Counted from the first letter of the stretch, positions 1 through 6,152 are shown. The stretch is DNA of 12,468 nucleotides from CAG-390 sp003523225 (GCA_902461815.1 CABPZE010000039.1:1-12468); one strand, 5' to 3'. The notes: generated by a model from the sequence alone, not told the origin. A program made the numbers and translations.

Positions 1-15
1 AGACCAATGTCGTTT

Positions 16-54
16 GGGGTGTTAAAAAATTCAGAAGGAATTTTTTAACACCCC
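16..54. repeat. Perfect 17-bp hairpin, AT-rich inside
   Basis: The arms at 16-32 and 38-54 are perfectly complementary over 17 bp, with a 5-nt loop (AGAAG). The outer part is GGGGTGTT and the inner part is a run of A paired to a run of T. It could be the bidirectional terminator of a gene lying outside the window, or a repeat end. No long T-run follows it on either strand, because the T-tract lies inside the arm. Confidence 0.6.
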
Positions 55-140
55 TATGTTATCGGCGTGGCTGAAAGCCCGCTGAAACTTCCGACATTTG
101 CAAATTTGCACCACGGTCGCAAATACGTCGGTATACGTCA

Positions 141-194
141 GCCTCCCTTGTGTAAAGGGAGGTGTCACGGCGTATGCCGTGACGGAGGGATTGT
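141..194 (+). repeat. CCTCCCTT-type two-hairpin repeat, copy A
   Basis: This is an intact copy of a ~54-bp structured repeat. Hairpin 1 pairs CCTCCCTT (142-149) with AAGGGAGG (155-162) around GTGTA. Hairpin 2 pairs GTCACGGC (164-171) with GCCGTGAC (176-183). A single-stranded tail GGAGGGATTGT follows (184-194). Nearly the same sequence recurs at 6153-6205, and related copies flank the DUF559 gene. The tail resembles a Shine-Dalgarno sequence, but no gene follows this copy. Confidence 0.9.
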
Positions 195-212
195 CACACT
201 GTGATCTCCAAA

Positions 213-260
213 ACAACCCACAAGGCGTCTTCGGCACCAGCTCCCTTACACAGGTGAGCC
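213..260 (-). repeat. Degenerate inverted copy of the same repeat (A')
   Basis: Read on the minus strand, it starts GGCTCACCTGTGTAAGGGAG and continues with an imperfect GGTGCC/GACGCC stem. It ends in TGTGGGTTGT, a decayed form of the TGAGGGAT-type tail. It faces copy A (141-194) with only 18 bp between their tails. The pair has the same inward-tail geometry as the repeats around the DUF559 gene. The mutations disrupt hairpin 1, so this looks like an old copy. Confidence 0.6.
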
Positions 261-333
261 TCCGCTGCGGCGGGGTTGCAAAACTGCAAAAGTCTCTATG
301 TAATCACCAGTTTATCTAATGGCTTTCGTAAAC

Positions 334-383
334 AAATAGATCCACCGGGCTGGCGCTTAAGCGCCAGCCCGGTGGATCTATTT
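334..383. terminator. Perfect 50-bp palindrome, likely pfkA terminator
   Basis: Positions 334-383 form a perfect palindrome centred on CTTAAG, giving a stem of about 23 bp with a 4-nt loop. It lies 40 bp beyond the pfkA stop codon, and on the minus strand it ends ATTT followed by GTTT. It is therefore a plausible intrinsic terminator that works in both directions. Its central arms CACCGGGCTG/CAGCCCGGTG (343-352/365-374) recur in the hairpins at 5410-5449 and 6270-6304. Confidence 0.7.
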
Positions 384-423
384 ATTAAGTTCGCTGTCCT
401 TCAGTGCCTTACCTTACGAACAC

Positions 424-1500
424 TCAGCGGCAAAGTCCGAGGGAGATATCGTACAGCCTCTTTATATCTGCAGCGCGCTTGTCGCATATCGCCTTCATTT
501 CGGCGATCTGCTCGGCGCTGAAGCCGTCAAGCTGACCGTCCTTGAGTTTTTTCTTGTACATCTTGTCAGTGGTAAGCGCAAAGCGTATATCGTAGCTGAC
601 TATCTCACCGTCGATCTCGGCAACGATAACGTCGCTCTTTCCCTCAAGCAGCAGATCGACCGCGAAAACTCCCATTTCGGTAGCGGTCAGACGGTCGCGC
701 AGTGTGGGATTTCCGCCGCGGACTATATGGGCAAGTCTTGCAAACTTTGTCTCAATTCCGGTCTGCTCGCCTATCTTCTTGGCAAGGACCTCGCTGTACG
801 GCTTGCCCTCGTCGGTGAACACGCCCTCTGACACGATAACAAGCATACTTCTCTTGCCGTCAGCCTTGGCTTTATTTATCCTCTCGATAGCCGCCGCCTC
901 ATCGAACGGAATTTCGGGAATGGCAACAGCCACAGCGCCCGAGGCGATGCCGGTCTTGAGGGCTATCTCGCCGCAGTCACGCCCCATGACCTCTACCACG
1001 TTGCATCTGGCATGGGATTCGCAGGTGTCGCGCAGGCGGTCAACGCATTCGAGTACCGTGTTCATTGCGGTATCAAAGCCGACCGTGTAGTCGGTCGCGG
1101 TTATGTCGTTGTCAATAGAACCGGTAACGCCGATCGTGGGAATACCGCGCACCGAAAGGTCGGTAGCACCGCGGAAGGTTCCGTCTCCGCCTATGGCGAC
1201 GATAGCGTCGATATTGTGACGGCGGCAGGTCTCAATAGCCTTCTGCATACCCTCCTCGGTCTTGAACTCAGGGCAGCGGTCGGAATATATTATGGTACCG
1301 CCGGTCTGTATGATATTTGAAACTCTGCGGGCTGTAAGGTCTATCATGTTATCGGCGATAAGACCGCTGTATCCGCCAAGAATTCCCTTTACCTCAATTC
1401 CGTTCTGAAGCGCACGGCGGGTGATCGCCCTTACCGCGGCGTTCATGCCCGGGGCGTCGCCGCCCGATGTAAGAACGCCTATCCTTTTGAATTTTGCCAT
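424..1500 (-). CDS. pfkA: ATP-dependent 6-phosphofructokinase
   Basis: This enzyme phosphorylates fructose 6-phosphate to fructose 1,6-bisphosphate, the committed cytosolic step of glycolysis. The 358-residue protein opens with the nucleotide-binding TSGGDAPGMNAAVR (11-24), followed by GGDGT (104-108). The catalytic loop GSIDND (127-132) has D130 as the probable base. MGRDCGE (172-178), SEG (224-226) and HIVRGGNPTLRDR (258-270) follow, matching substrate-binding segments of the family. Glycine at the GGDG position, where PPi enzymes carry Asp, and at G127, where they carry Lys, favours ATP as donor. Bacterial PfkA is usually about 320 residues; this one has roughly 35-40 extra C-terminal residues, charged and helix-like. 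The residue before GSIDND is Thr, whereas Pro is usual. The start is supported by AGGAG 7 nt upstream (1508-1512). Confidence 0.95.
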   Translation of the reverse strand: MAKFKRIGVLTSGGDAPGMNAAVRAITRRALQNGIEVKGILGGYSGLIADNMIDLTARRVSNIIQTGGTIIYSDRCPEFKTEEGMQKAIETCRRHNIDAIVAIGGDGTFRGATDLSVRGIPTIGVTGSIDNDITATDYTVGFDTAMNTVLECVDRLRDTCESHARCNVVEVMGRDCGEIALKTGIASGAVAVAIPEIPFDEAAAIERINKAKADGKRSMLVIVSEGVFTDEGKPYSEVLAKKIGEQTGIETKFARLAHIVRGGNPTLRDRLTATEMGVFAVDLLLEGKSDVIVAEIDGEIVSYDIRFALTTDKMYKKKLKDGQLDGFSAEQIAEMKAICDKRAADIKRLYDISLGLCR

Positions 1501-1578
1501 TGTTATTCTCCTGTGCTGAGTACTTTGATTTGCCGCCCGGCGATCCGCCGTTTTGCGGCTGCATATTTTTATCGCTTT

Positions 1579-1607
1579 ATTTTATACTATTATTGACGAA
1601 AAATCAA
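1579..1607 (-). promoter_or_regulatory. Sigma-A-type promoter of pfkA
   Basis: On the minus strand, TTGATT (1602-1607) and TAAAAT (1579-1584) are separated by exactly 17 bp. That predicts a transcript start near 1572 and a 5' leader of about 70 nt before the pfkA ATG. It lies within the 173-bp gap after cinA, so pfkA need not depend on cinA read-through. Confidence 0.6.
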
Positions 1608-1673
1608 TAGAGCAGCGGTTAAAAAAGCTCGGAAAATACGGAAATTTGAAAAATATTTTTCCTTCCGCCCATC

Positions 1674-2924
1674 TCAGAGCGCAAGGCTCATCGCCTGCGT
1701 AGCCGCGCTGTACCTGATATAGGCACGGGAGCGCAGCGGAGACATTGAAAGCCGCTTGACCCGCTCGCCGTCCTCGGTCGATATTCCGACATAGACCGTC
1801 CCCACAGGTTCTTCGTCAGTCCCGCCGCCGGGACCCGCGTATCCGGTAGCGGAGATCCCGATATCCGCCCCCAGAGCAAGCCTTACCCCCCGCGCCATCT
1901 CTGCGGCGGTCTCGGCGGAAACGGCGGTGTGCGCCTCAAGAGTTTCCGCGCTGACTCCGAGCAGCTTCATCTTTGCGTCGTTGCAGTATGTCACACATCC
2001 GCCAAGGAACACGTCGGAGCAGCCGGGAATATCGGTCAGCCGCTTTGAAATAAGCCCCCCGGTGCAGGACTCGGCAACTGCAAGCGTTTTACCGCGGCGG
2101 CGCAGCTGCATCAGCAGCGCGTTTTCGACCGAGCCTACGTCTATTCCGTAAATATACTTCCCCACCTCTGTGGATTGTATTTCGGAGATCGCCCCGTCAC
2201 ACATTTTTTCCGCCTCGTCATGCGTGGCGGCGCGTGCGCTGACGCGGACTCTTACCTCGCCCTCCTTGCAGTACGGTGCAACGGTGGGATTTTTCCACTC
2301 GCTCATCATCGGGCGCAGTATCTCCTCCACCGTCGATTCGCCCATGTTGAGAATGTGAACGTTGCGGCTGACTATCACCCCTCCGGAGCGGCGGCAGAGA
2401 TAGGGAAAGACCCGCTCGCGCCATATCGTTTCCATCTCTATCGGCACGCCCGGCAGGAGCACCGCCGTTTTTCCGGTCGCTGCGTCCTCCACCGCCATGG
2501 CGGGAGCTGTCCCCCAGTCGTTTTCAAAAATGACCGCGCCCTCGGGTATCATAGCCTGCTTTATGTTGTTTTCGGGCATTTGTCTGCCGGTGTCGGCAAA
2601 ATAACGGCGTATTTTTTCAAGCGAATGCTCATCAAGATACATCGGAAGCCCGAAATATTCCGCCACTGTCTCCTTTGTCAGATCGTCGCAGGTCGGACCG
2701 AGTCCGCCACTGAGAAATACCGCGTCGGCGTGACTGAAGGCGGCGGCAAGAGCCTCCTTGAGCCTTCCTGGATTGTCCCCCACCACAGCCTGACGGTATA
2801 CGGGTATCCCCATTTCGGCAAGCCGCTGCGACATGAACGCCGCGTTGGTATTTATTATATCGCCAAGCAAAAGCTCCGTTCCCACGCAGAGTATCTCCGC
2901 GCTTTTTATCTCGCCATCAAGCAT
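1674..2924 (-). CDS. cinA: CinA family protein (NMN deamidase / MoCF-like)
   Basis: CinA proteins join an N-terminal MoaB/MoCF-like domain, reported to hydrolyse ADP-ribose or NAD-type pyrophosphates, to a C-terminal PncC-type nicotinamide-nucleotide amidase domain. They act in the cytosol in pyridine-nucleotide salvage, and in some species the gene is competence-induced. Here the N-domain shows GTELLLGDIINTN (15-27), SGGLGPTCDD (72-81) and LLPGVPIEM (156-164). The C-domain has AVAESCTGG (282-290), with S286 the probable catalytic serine, and ATGYAGPGGGT (359-369) followed by PVGTV. The length of 416 residues is normal for the full two-domain form. The start has GGAGG 6 nt upstream (2931-2935). 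The gene points the same way as pfkA, and no convincing terminator separates them. Confidence 0.93.
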   Translation of the reverse strand: MLDGEIKSAEILCVGTELLLGDIINTNAAFMSQRLAEMGIPVYRQAVVGDNPGRLKEALAAAFSHADAVFLSGGLGPTCDDLTKETVAEYFGLPMYLDEHSLEKIRRYFADTGRQMPENNIKQAMIPEGAVIFENDWGTAPAMAVEDAATGKTAVLLPGVPIEMETIWRERVFPYLCRRSGGVIVSRNVHILNMGESTVEEILRPMMSEWKNPTVAPYCKEGEVRVRVSARAATHDEAEKMCDGAISEIQSTEVGKYIYGIDVGSVENALLMQLRRRGKTLAVAESCTGGLISKRLTDIPGCSDVFLGGCVTYCNDAKMKLLGVSAETLEAHTAVSAETAAEMARGVRLALGADIGISATGYAGPGGGTDEEPVGTVYVGISTEDGERVKRLSMSPLRSRAYIRYSAATQAMSLAL

Positions 2925-3202
2925 ATATTGCCTCCGTTCGGACAGTCATTATCCGGCAGGATCCGACCGTCATAAAATCAACATCAAATTTACTGTTTTT
3001 ATCCCGATGCAGCAACAGATCAGACGATAGTGAAAACAGCACTTCACGACTGTCGTATACACCGCCTCGTGACCTGAAAAGACGGATATATTCATCTAAA
3101 ATATTGCATTTATGTTATAATATTCAGATAATTTCATCTAACAACAGTCGAATTCCGCCTCTGTCGCAATTCCGCACGCATCGTCATTTTTCTACATTAA
3201 AT
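2925..3202 (-). other. Possible long 5' leader of cinA
   Basis: If the promoter at 3203-3231 drives cinA, the transcript begins near 3196 and carries about 270 untranslated nucleotides. I see no match to a riboswitch class I know. Within it, TTCATCTAA occurs twice (3091-3099 and 3133-3141). ATCTAAAATATT and AATATTCAGAT form an imperfect inverted repeat around an AT-rich core. A weaker -10-like GATAAT close to cinA could give a short leader instead. Confidence 0.35.
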
Positions 3203-3231
3203 ATTATACCACCGCTCCCTGACTTTGTAAA
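3203..3231 (-). promoter_or_regulatory. Consensus sigma-A promoter facing cinA
   Basis: On the minus strand, TTTACA (3226-3231) lies 17 bp from a perfect TATAAT (3203-3208). It points toward cinA, about 280 bp away. It sits back-to-back with the plus-strand promoter at 3253-3281, with the two -35 elements 21 bp apart. Confidence 0.6.
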
Positions 3232-3252
3232 TACTCAGAAAAGCGATATTTG

Positions 3253-3281
3253 TTGACTTTTCACCCCTTGTGTGATAATAT
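3253..3281 (+). promoter_or_regulatory. Sigma-A promoter of the radical SAM gene
   Basis: TTGACT (3253-3258) and TAATAT (3276-3281) are separated by 17 bp. This predicts a start near 3288, about 25 nt before the ATG at 3313, with GGAGGGG at 3303-3309. It also rules out the upstream TTG frame at 3250, which would begin upstream of the promoter. Confidence 0.7.
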
Positions 3282-3312
3282 TAATGTACTTTTAATACTG
3301 ACGGAGGGGTTC

Positions 3313-4230
3313 ATGGCAGTCTGTACAATATGCCCGCGGAGATGCGGAATTGACCGCAGCACGGCACGCGGCTTCTGCGGCGCAGGAGAAAAAATACGCG
3401 CCGATAAGGTCATGCGTCACGGCTTTGAAGAACCGTGTATCTCGGGAAAAAACGGTGCGGGAGCAATATTTTTCACCGGGTGCAATCTGCGCTGCGTGTT
3501 CTGCCAGAACTACCCTATAAGCCGTCCGTCCCACGGCTGCGAGCCGGGTTCGGAGCTGACTCCAGAGGAGCTTGCGCAGATAATGCTGAATATTGAAGCG
3601 GCGGGGCTTTCCTCCGTTGACCTTGTTACCCCGACCCACTTTACCACGCAGATAGCGCAGGCAATAAGCCTTGCCAAGGAGCGCGGGCTTACGCTCCCGG
3701 TCGTATGGAACAGCGGCGGCTATGAATCTGTCGGAACGCTCGCACAGCTTCGTGGACTTGTGGACGTGTATATGCCCGACTTCAAATATTTTTCCTCGGA
3801 AATATCGCAAAAATACTCCGGTGCGGCGGATTACGGCGACCGCGCAGCCGAATGTATTGAATATATGTACAGTATTCTCGGCGGCGCACGTTTCCGGGAC
3901 GGTGTGATGCGCTGCGGGGTGCTGGTACGGCATCTGGTGCTTCCCGGCTGCCGCCATGACTCAATTGCAGTGCTTGACCGGCTTGCCGGAATTGTGCCGC
4001 CCGCCTCGATTCGGCTGAGTCTTATGAGCCAGTATTCGCCCGAATTTTACAGCGGCGAAGAAAAAAATCTGCGCCGTCGCATAACCTCGTTTGAATATGA
4101 CTCGGTGCTGCGGGAAGCGGAGCGGCTGGGCTTTGAGGGTTATATGCAGGAGAGAAGCTCCTCGGGCGTACGCTATACGCCGCAGTTCTCGCCGGAGCTT
4201 ACAGTGGAGCTTGACGGAGGCAAATACTGA
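3313..4230 (+). CDS. PflX-like radical SAM iron-sulfur protein
   Basis: This is a 305-residue radical SAM protein of the PflX/COG1313 type, related to pyruvate formate-lyase activating enzymes. CNLRCVFC (57-64) is the CxxxCxxC motif that binds the [4Fe-4S] cluster used to cleave S-adenosylmethionine. The N-terminus has the extra cysteine pattern typical of this subfamily: CTICPRRCGI (4-13) and GFCG (20-23). No glycyl-radical enzyme lies beside it, so it should not be called a PFL activase; its substrate is unknown. The ATG at 3313 is chosen because GGAGGGG precedes it by a few nucleotides and a consensus promoter overlaps any earlier start. It is transcribed divergently from cinA. The next gene, perR, has its own promoter 150 bp downstream. 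Confidence 0.85.
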   Translation: MAVCTICPRRCGIDRSTARGFCGAGEKIRADKVMRHGFEEPCISGKNGAGAIFFTGCNLRCVFCQNYPISRPSHGCEPGSELTPEELAQIMLNIEAAGLSSVDLVTPTHFTTQIAQAISLAKERGLTLPVVWNSGGYESVGTLAQLRGLVDVYMPDFKYFSSEISQKYSGAADYGDRAAECIEYMYSILGGARFRDGVMRCGVLVRHLVLPGCRHDSIAVLDRLAGIVPPASIRLSLMSQYSPEFYSGEEKNLRRRITSFEYDSVLREAERLGFEGYMQERSSSGVRYTPQFSPELTVELDGGKY

Positions 4231-4326
4231 ACCCGCGCGGAATACTTTGCTTTTTTCGTCACATTTTTAATTCATTTTTAATTCACATTGAAGTTACCCG
4301 CCGTTCACCCCAAGCTGTTTCGGGTA

Positions 4327-4364
4327 TGATATAATAATTGTGAAATCAGTAATGATTATTATTC
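4327..4364 (+). promoter_or_regulatory. perR promoter with PerR-box-like operator sites
   Basis: An extended -10, TG-A-TATAAT, lies at 4327-4335, with no good -35 at standard spacing. Overlapping it, 4329-4343 (ATATAATAATTGTGA) matches 11 of 14 fixed positions of the Bacillus PerR box TTATAATnATTATAA. A second, weaker match (10 of 14) lies at 4350-4364. Part of the first score comes from the promoter itself. The location suggests that PerR represses its own operon. Confidence 0.45.
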
Positions 4365-4380
4365 TTAAAAGGAGAAGAAC

Positions 4381-4824
4381 ATGACGCGCCAGAAAACGCT
4401 GATAATTGATATTCTACGCGCGTCGCGCTCGCATCCCACAGCCGCCGAGATATACGACGCCGCAAGACAGCGGCTCCCCAGCATCTCACTTGGCACCGTT
4501 TACCGAAACCTTGCTTCTCTTTGCTCTGAGGGGGAGGTCGTGCGCCTTGCGTCTCACGACGGTCCGGACAGATACGACTTCATGTATGACGACCACTGGC
4601 ATGCCACCTGCTCGGTCTGCGGAAGGATAGTGGACATCCCCACAGACGCCGGGTTGCTTTCAAGCTTTGCAGGTCGCTGCGGCGACGGAATGACGCCGCG
4701 CGGGATCGAAGTCAGCTGCATATGCGACGCCTGCCGCGAAGCCGCAATGTCGGGAAACAGCGCGCAAAAAAGAAAATCTCTGCCGCCGGTGAGCAGCTCG
4801 CAAGCGGCATCGGATAATAAATAA
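4381..4824 (+). CDS. perR: Fur-family regulator, PerR type
   Basis: This is a 147-residue winged-helix metalloregulator. All five ligands of the PerR sensing site appear to be present: H18 (HPTAAEIY), D66 (DRYDF), H72 and H74 (DHWHATC), and D85 (GRIVDIP). Aspartate at position 85 favours PerR over Fur. A structural zinc site is formed by C77xxC80 and C115xxC118. In PerR, Fe(II)-dependent oxidation of histidine by peroxide releases DNA. The N-terminus is about 19 residues shorter than B. subtilis PerR, so the first helix is missing or reduced. The C-terminal tail (122-147) is low-complexity and polar. GGAG lies at 4371-4374, 6 nt before the ATG. Rubrerythrin follows after 26 bp, the classic PerR target context in anaerobes. 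Confidence 0.85.
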   Translation: MTRQKTLIIDILRASRSHPTAAEIYDAARQRLPSISLGTVYRNLASLCSEGEVVRLASHDGPDRYDFMYDDHWHATCSVCGRIVDIPTDAGLLSSFAGRCGDGMTPRGIEVSCICDACREAAMSGNSAQKRKSLPPVSSSQAASDNK

Positions 4825-4850
4825 TATTATTTTTACGGAGGATAATTACC

Positions 4851-5390
4851 ATGGAACTCAAGGGTTCAAAGACCGAAGCCAATCTTCGCACCGCATTTGC
4901 CGGCGAATCGCAGGCAAGAAACAAGTACACCTACTATGCATCCAAAGCCAAAAAGGAAGGTTATGTTCAGATAGCAAAGCTGTTTGAAGAAACCGCCGCC
5001 AACGAAAAAGAGCACGCCAAGATCTGGTTCAAGCTCCTTAACGGCGGAGACGTTCCCGGAACTGCGGACAACCTGCTTGACGCCGCCAGCGGCGAGAACT
5101 ACGAGTGGACAGAAATGTACGCCGAGTTTGCCAAGACCGCCAAGGAAGAGGGCTTTGACCGCATTGCATACCTCTTTGAGGCTGTCGGCAAGATCGAAAA
5201 GCACCACGAGGAAAGATACCGCAAGCTGCTTGAAAACGTCAAGGACGGTCTGGTATTCTCCCGCGACGGCGAATGCATCTGGCAGTGCTCCAACTGCGGT
5301 CACGTTCACATCGGCAAGAAAGCTCCCGCCATGTGCCCTGTCTGCGCTCACCCGCAGGCTTACTTCGAGCTGAAAGCCGAAAACTATTGA
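4851..5390 (+). CDS. rbr: Rubrerythrin
   Basis: Rubrerythrin is a cytosolic non-haem diiron peroxidase that reduces hydrogen peroxide to water in anaerobes, with electrons passing through its rubredoxin-like domain. The ferritin-like domain shows AGESQARNKY (17-26, E19), E52xxH55 (NEKEH), WTEMYAEFAK (86-95) and E116xxH119 (EKHHE). The C-terminal rubredoxin-like iron site is C146xxC149 (CSNCGHVH) and C162xxC165 (CPVCAHPQAYF). The length of 179 residues is usual for a single-chain rubrerythrin with the rubredoxin domain at the C-terminus. GGAGG (4837-4841) lies 9 nt before the start. The 26-bp gap from perR, with no promoter seen between them, indicates co-transcription. A strong hairpin lies 20 bp past the stop. 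Confidence 0.96.
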   Translation: MELKGSKTEANLRTAFAGESQARNKYTYYASKAKKEGYVQIAKLFEETAANEKEHAKIWFKLLNGGDVPGTADNLLDAASGENYEWTEMYAEFAKTAKEEGFDRIAYLFEAVGKIEKHHEERYRKLLENVKDGLVFSRDGECIWQCSNCGHVHIGKKAPAMCPVCAHPQAYFELKAENY

Positions 5391-5409
5391 TCAATATCCC
5401 AATATAAAA

Positions 5410-5449
5410 CTCACCGGGCTGCCGCGCATACGTGCGGCAGCCCGGTGAG
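5410..5449. terminator. 16-bp GC-rich hairpin after rubrerythrin
   Basis: CTCACCGGGCTGCCGC (5410-5425) pairs perfectly with 5434-5449 around the loop GCATACGT. It lies 20 bp past the rbr stop, where a terminator is expected. No T-run follows, so it may instead act as a 3'-end stabiliser or need a factor. A 35-bp core including the loop (5412-5446) is repeated exactly, in the same orientation, at 6270-6304. Confidence 0.6.
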
Positions 5450-5491
5450 AGCATAAACAGGTTTATCAACGTGGCAAAATGACAAAATGCT

Positions 5492-5520
5492 GCACTGCTC
5501 AGCCGTGACGGAGGGATCAT
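5492..5520 (+). repeat. Truncated repeat copy C, supplies an RBS
   Basis: This keeps the second half of the repeat. GCACTGCTCAGCCGTGAC (5492-5509) is hairpin 2 with two mismatches relative to the copy at 6153, and the tail GGAGGGAT follows (5510-5517). Hairpin 1 is missing or unrecognisable. GGAGGG ends 6 nt before the ATG at 5522, ideal Shine-Dalgarno spacing. Confidence 0.75.
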
Positions 5521-5521
5521 A

Positions 5522-5890
5522 ATGCAAAGGAAACATAACAAAGACATCGTTCCGACTGCAAAAATGCTGCGCAAAAACATGACCCAAGAAGAAAAGCACC
5601 TTTGGTATGATTTTTTGCGCACTTATCCCATTCGTTTTTCACGTCAAAAGGTGCTCGGAAAATATATTGCGGACTTTTATTCTGCCGAAGCAAAGCTTGT
5701 TATTGAGCTTGACGGTTCAGGGCACTATACAGAAGAAGGAAAGCAATATGACGAAGAACGAACGGCGTTTCTTGAAGAATACGGATTGACGGTCATAAGG
5801 ATACCCAATACTGAAATTCACAATAATTTTCGTGGAGTATGTGAATATATCGACAGCATAGTCAAACGATCCCTCAGTCAGCTGCGCTGA
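5522..5890 (+). CDS. DUF559 (Vsr/PD-(D/E)XK-like) endonuclease-domain protein
   Basis: This 122-residue protein matches the DUF559 pattern. It has MTQEEKHLWYDFLR (20-33), RFSRQKVLGKYIADFY (38-53), VIELDGSGHY (60-69), the conserved E/R-rich helix YDEERTAFLEEYGL (76-89), VIRIPN (91-96), and NNFRGVCEYID (101-111). DUF559 is related to the Vsr mismatch endonuclease and the PD-(D/E)XK fold. Likely catalytic residues are D51, E62 and D64, with H68 nearby. DNA cleavage is expected from the fold but unproven. The length is typical for the family and the gene looks intact. It is more AT-rich than its neighbours. The start is fixed by GGAGGG from the left repeat. Residues 116-122 (RSLSQLR) and the stop codon are encoded by the right repeat. 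The gene lies alone between convergent rbr and spoIIQ. Confidence 0.85.
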   Translation: MQRKHNKDIVPTAKMLRKNMTQEEKHLWYDFLRTYPIRFSRQKVLGKYIADFYSAEAKLVIELDGSGHYTEEGKQYDEERTAFLEEYGLTVIRIPNTEIHNNFRGVCEYIDSIVKRSLSQLR

Positions 5891-5914
5891 CAGCTCCCTT
5901 TACACAAGGGAGCC
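5866..5914 (-). repeat. Inverted repeat copy D, overlaps the DUF559 stop
   Basis: Read on the minus strand, this is a variant of the family. Hairpin 1 is GCTCCCTT/AAGGGAGC with the conserved GTGTA loop (5893-5913). Hairpin 2 is GTCAGC/GCTGAC (5877-5891). The tail TGAGGGATCGT ends at 5866. Both hairpins keep perfect pairing although several bases differ from copies A and B. On the plus strand it encodes the last seven DUF559 residues and TGA (5888-5890), and its hairpins could end the transcript. Confidence 0.85.
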
Positions 5915-6152
5915 TTGGTTTGCGGTAAGCCGTAAGTTAAAGCAATGTATCATTAACGCACTCATAGTCGACAGTGTTTTCAGGTGTAATGAGGCTATTG
6001 AAAAAATCACTGCGGATGTGAGGAAAGTGTCAGTGTAACCGTCCTCACTCGCTGATAGAGCTGTCCTATCGGAAAACATATCGGCACTGTCTGAACAAAC
6101 AAAAGACTATTGATTTTCGTCCAAAAGAGGCGATTTTGTTCGGATTAAATAA
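5915..6152. other. Gene-free spacer
   Basis: No credible coding region is seen in this 238-bp AT-leaning spacer between repeat copies D and B. One weak stem is visible, GTGAGGA/TCCTCAC (6018-6024/6042-6048), with a 17-nt loop. It may be remnant DNA. Confidence 0.4.

Larger units (their letters stand above)
5492..5914 (+). mobile_element. Candidate repeat-bounded DUF559 cassette
   Basis: Two members of the CCTCCCTT repeat family face each other with their tails inward and enclose one gene (5522-5890). The left copy is truncated; the right copy is intact. The gene starts 6 nt after the GGAGGG of the left tail and ends inside the right copy. Over 5521-5700 the composition is about 40% G+C by direct count, against about 60% in the rubrerythrin gene just upstream, so the insert looks foreign. 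No target-site duplication is evident. Mobility is an inference. Confidence 0.45.

Noticed and set aside
141..260. CRISPR array or tRNA-like structure from the closely spaced repeats
   Set aside because: The copies are inverted, only two and diverged, with no regular spacers and no tRNA cloverleaf or T-loop motif.
1608..1673. Terminator of cinA from the GAAAAATATTTTTC palindrome (1648-1661)
   Set aside because: The stem is purely AT-rich and not followed directly by a T-run on the minus strand, so it is too weak to call.
2175..2975. 266-codon open frame antisense to cinA
   Set aside because: It is a GC-rich shadow of cinA with no ribosome-binding site and no recognisable domain.
3250..3312. 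Possible 21-residue N-terminal extension of the radical SAM protein from a TTG start
   Set aside because: It overlaps a consensus sigma-A promoter (3253-3281), and a strong GGAGGGG precedes the ATG at 3313.
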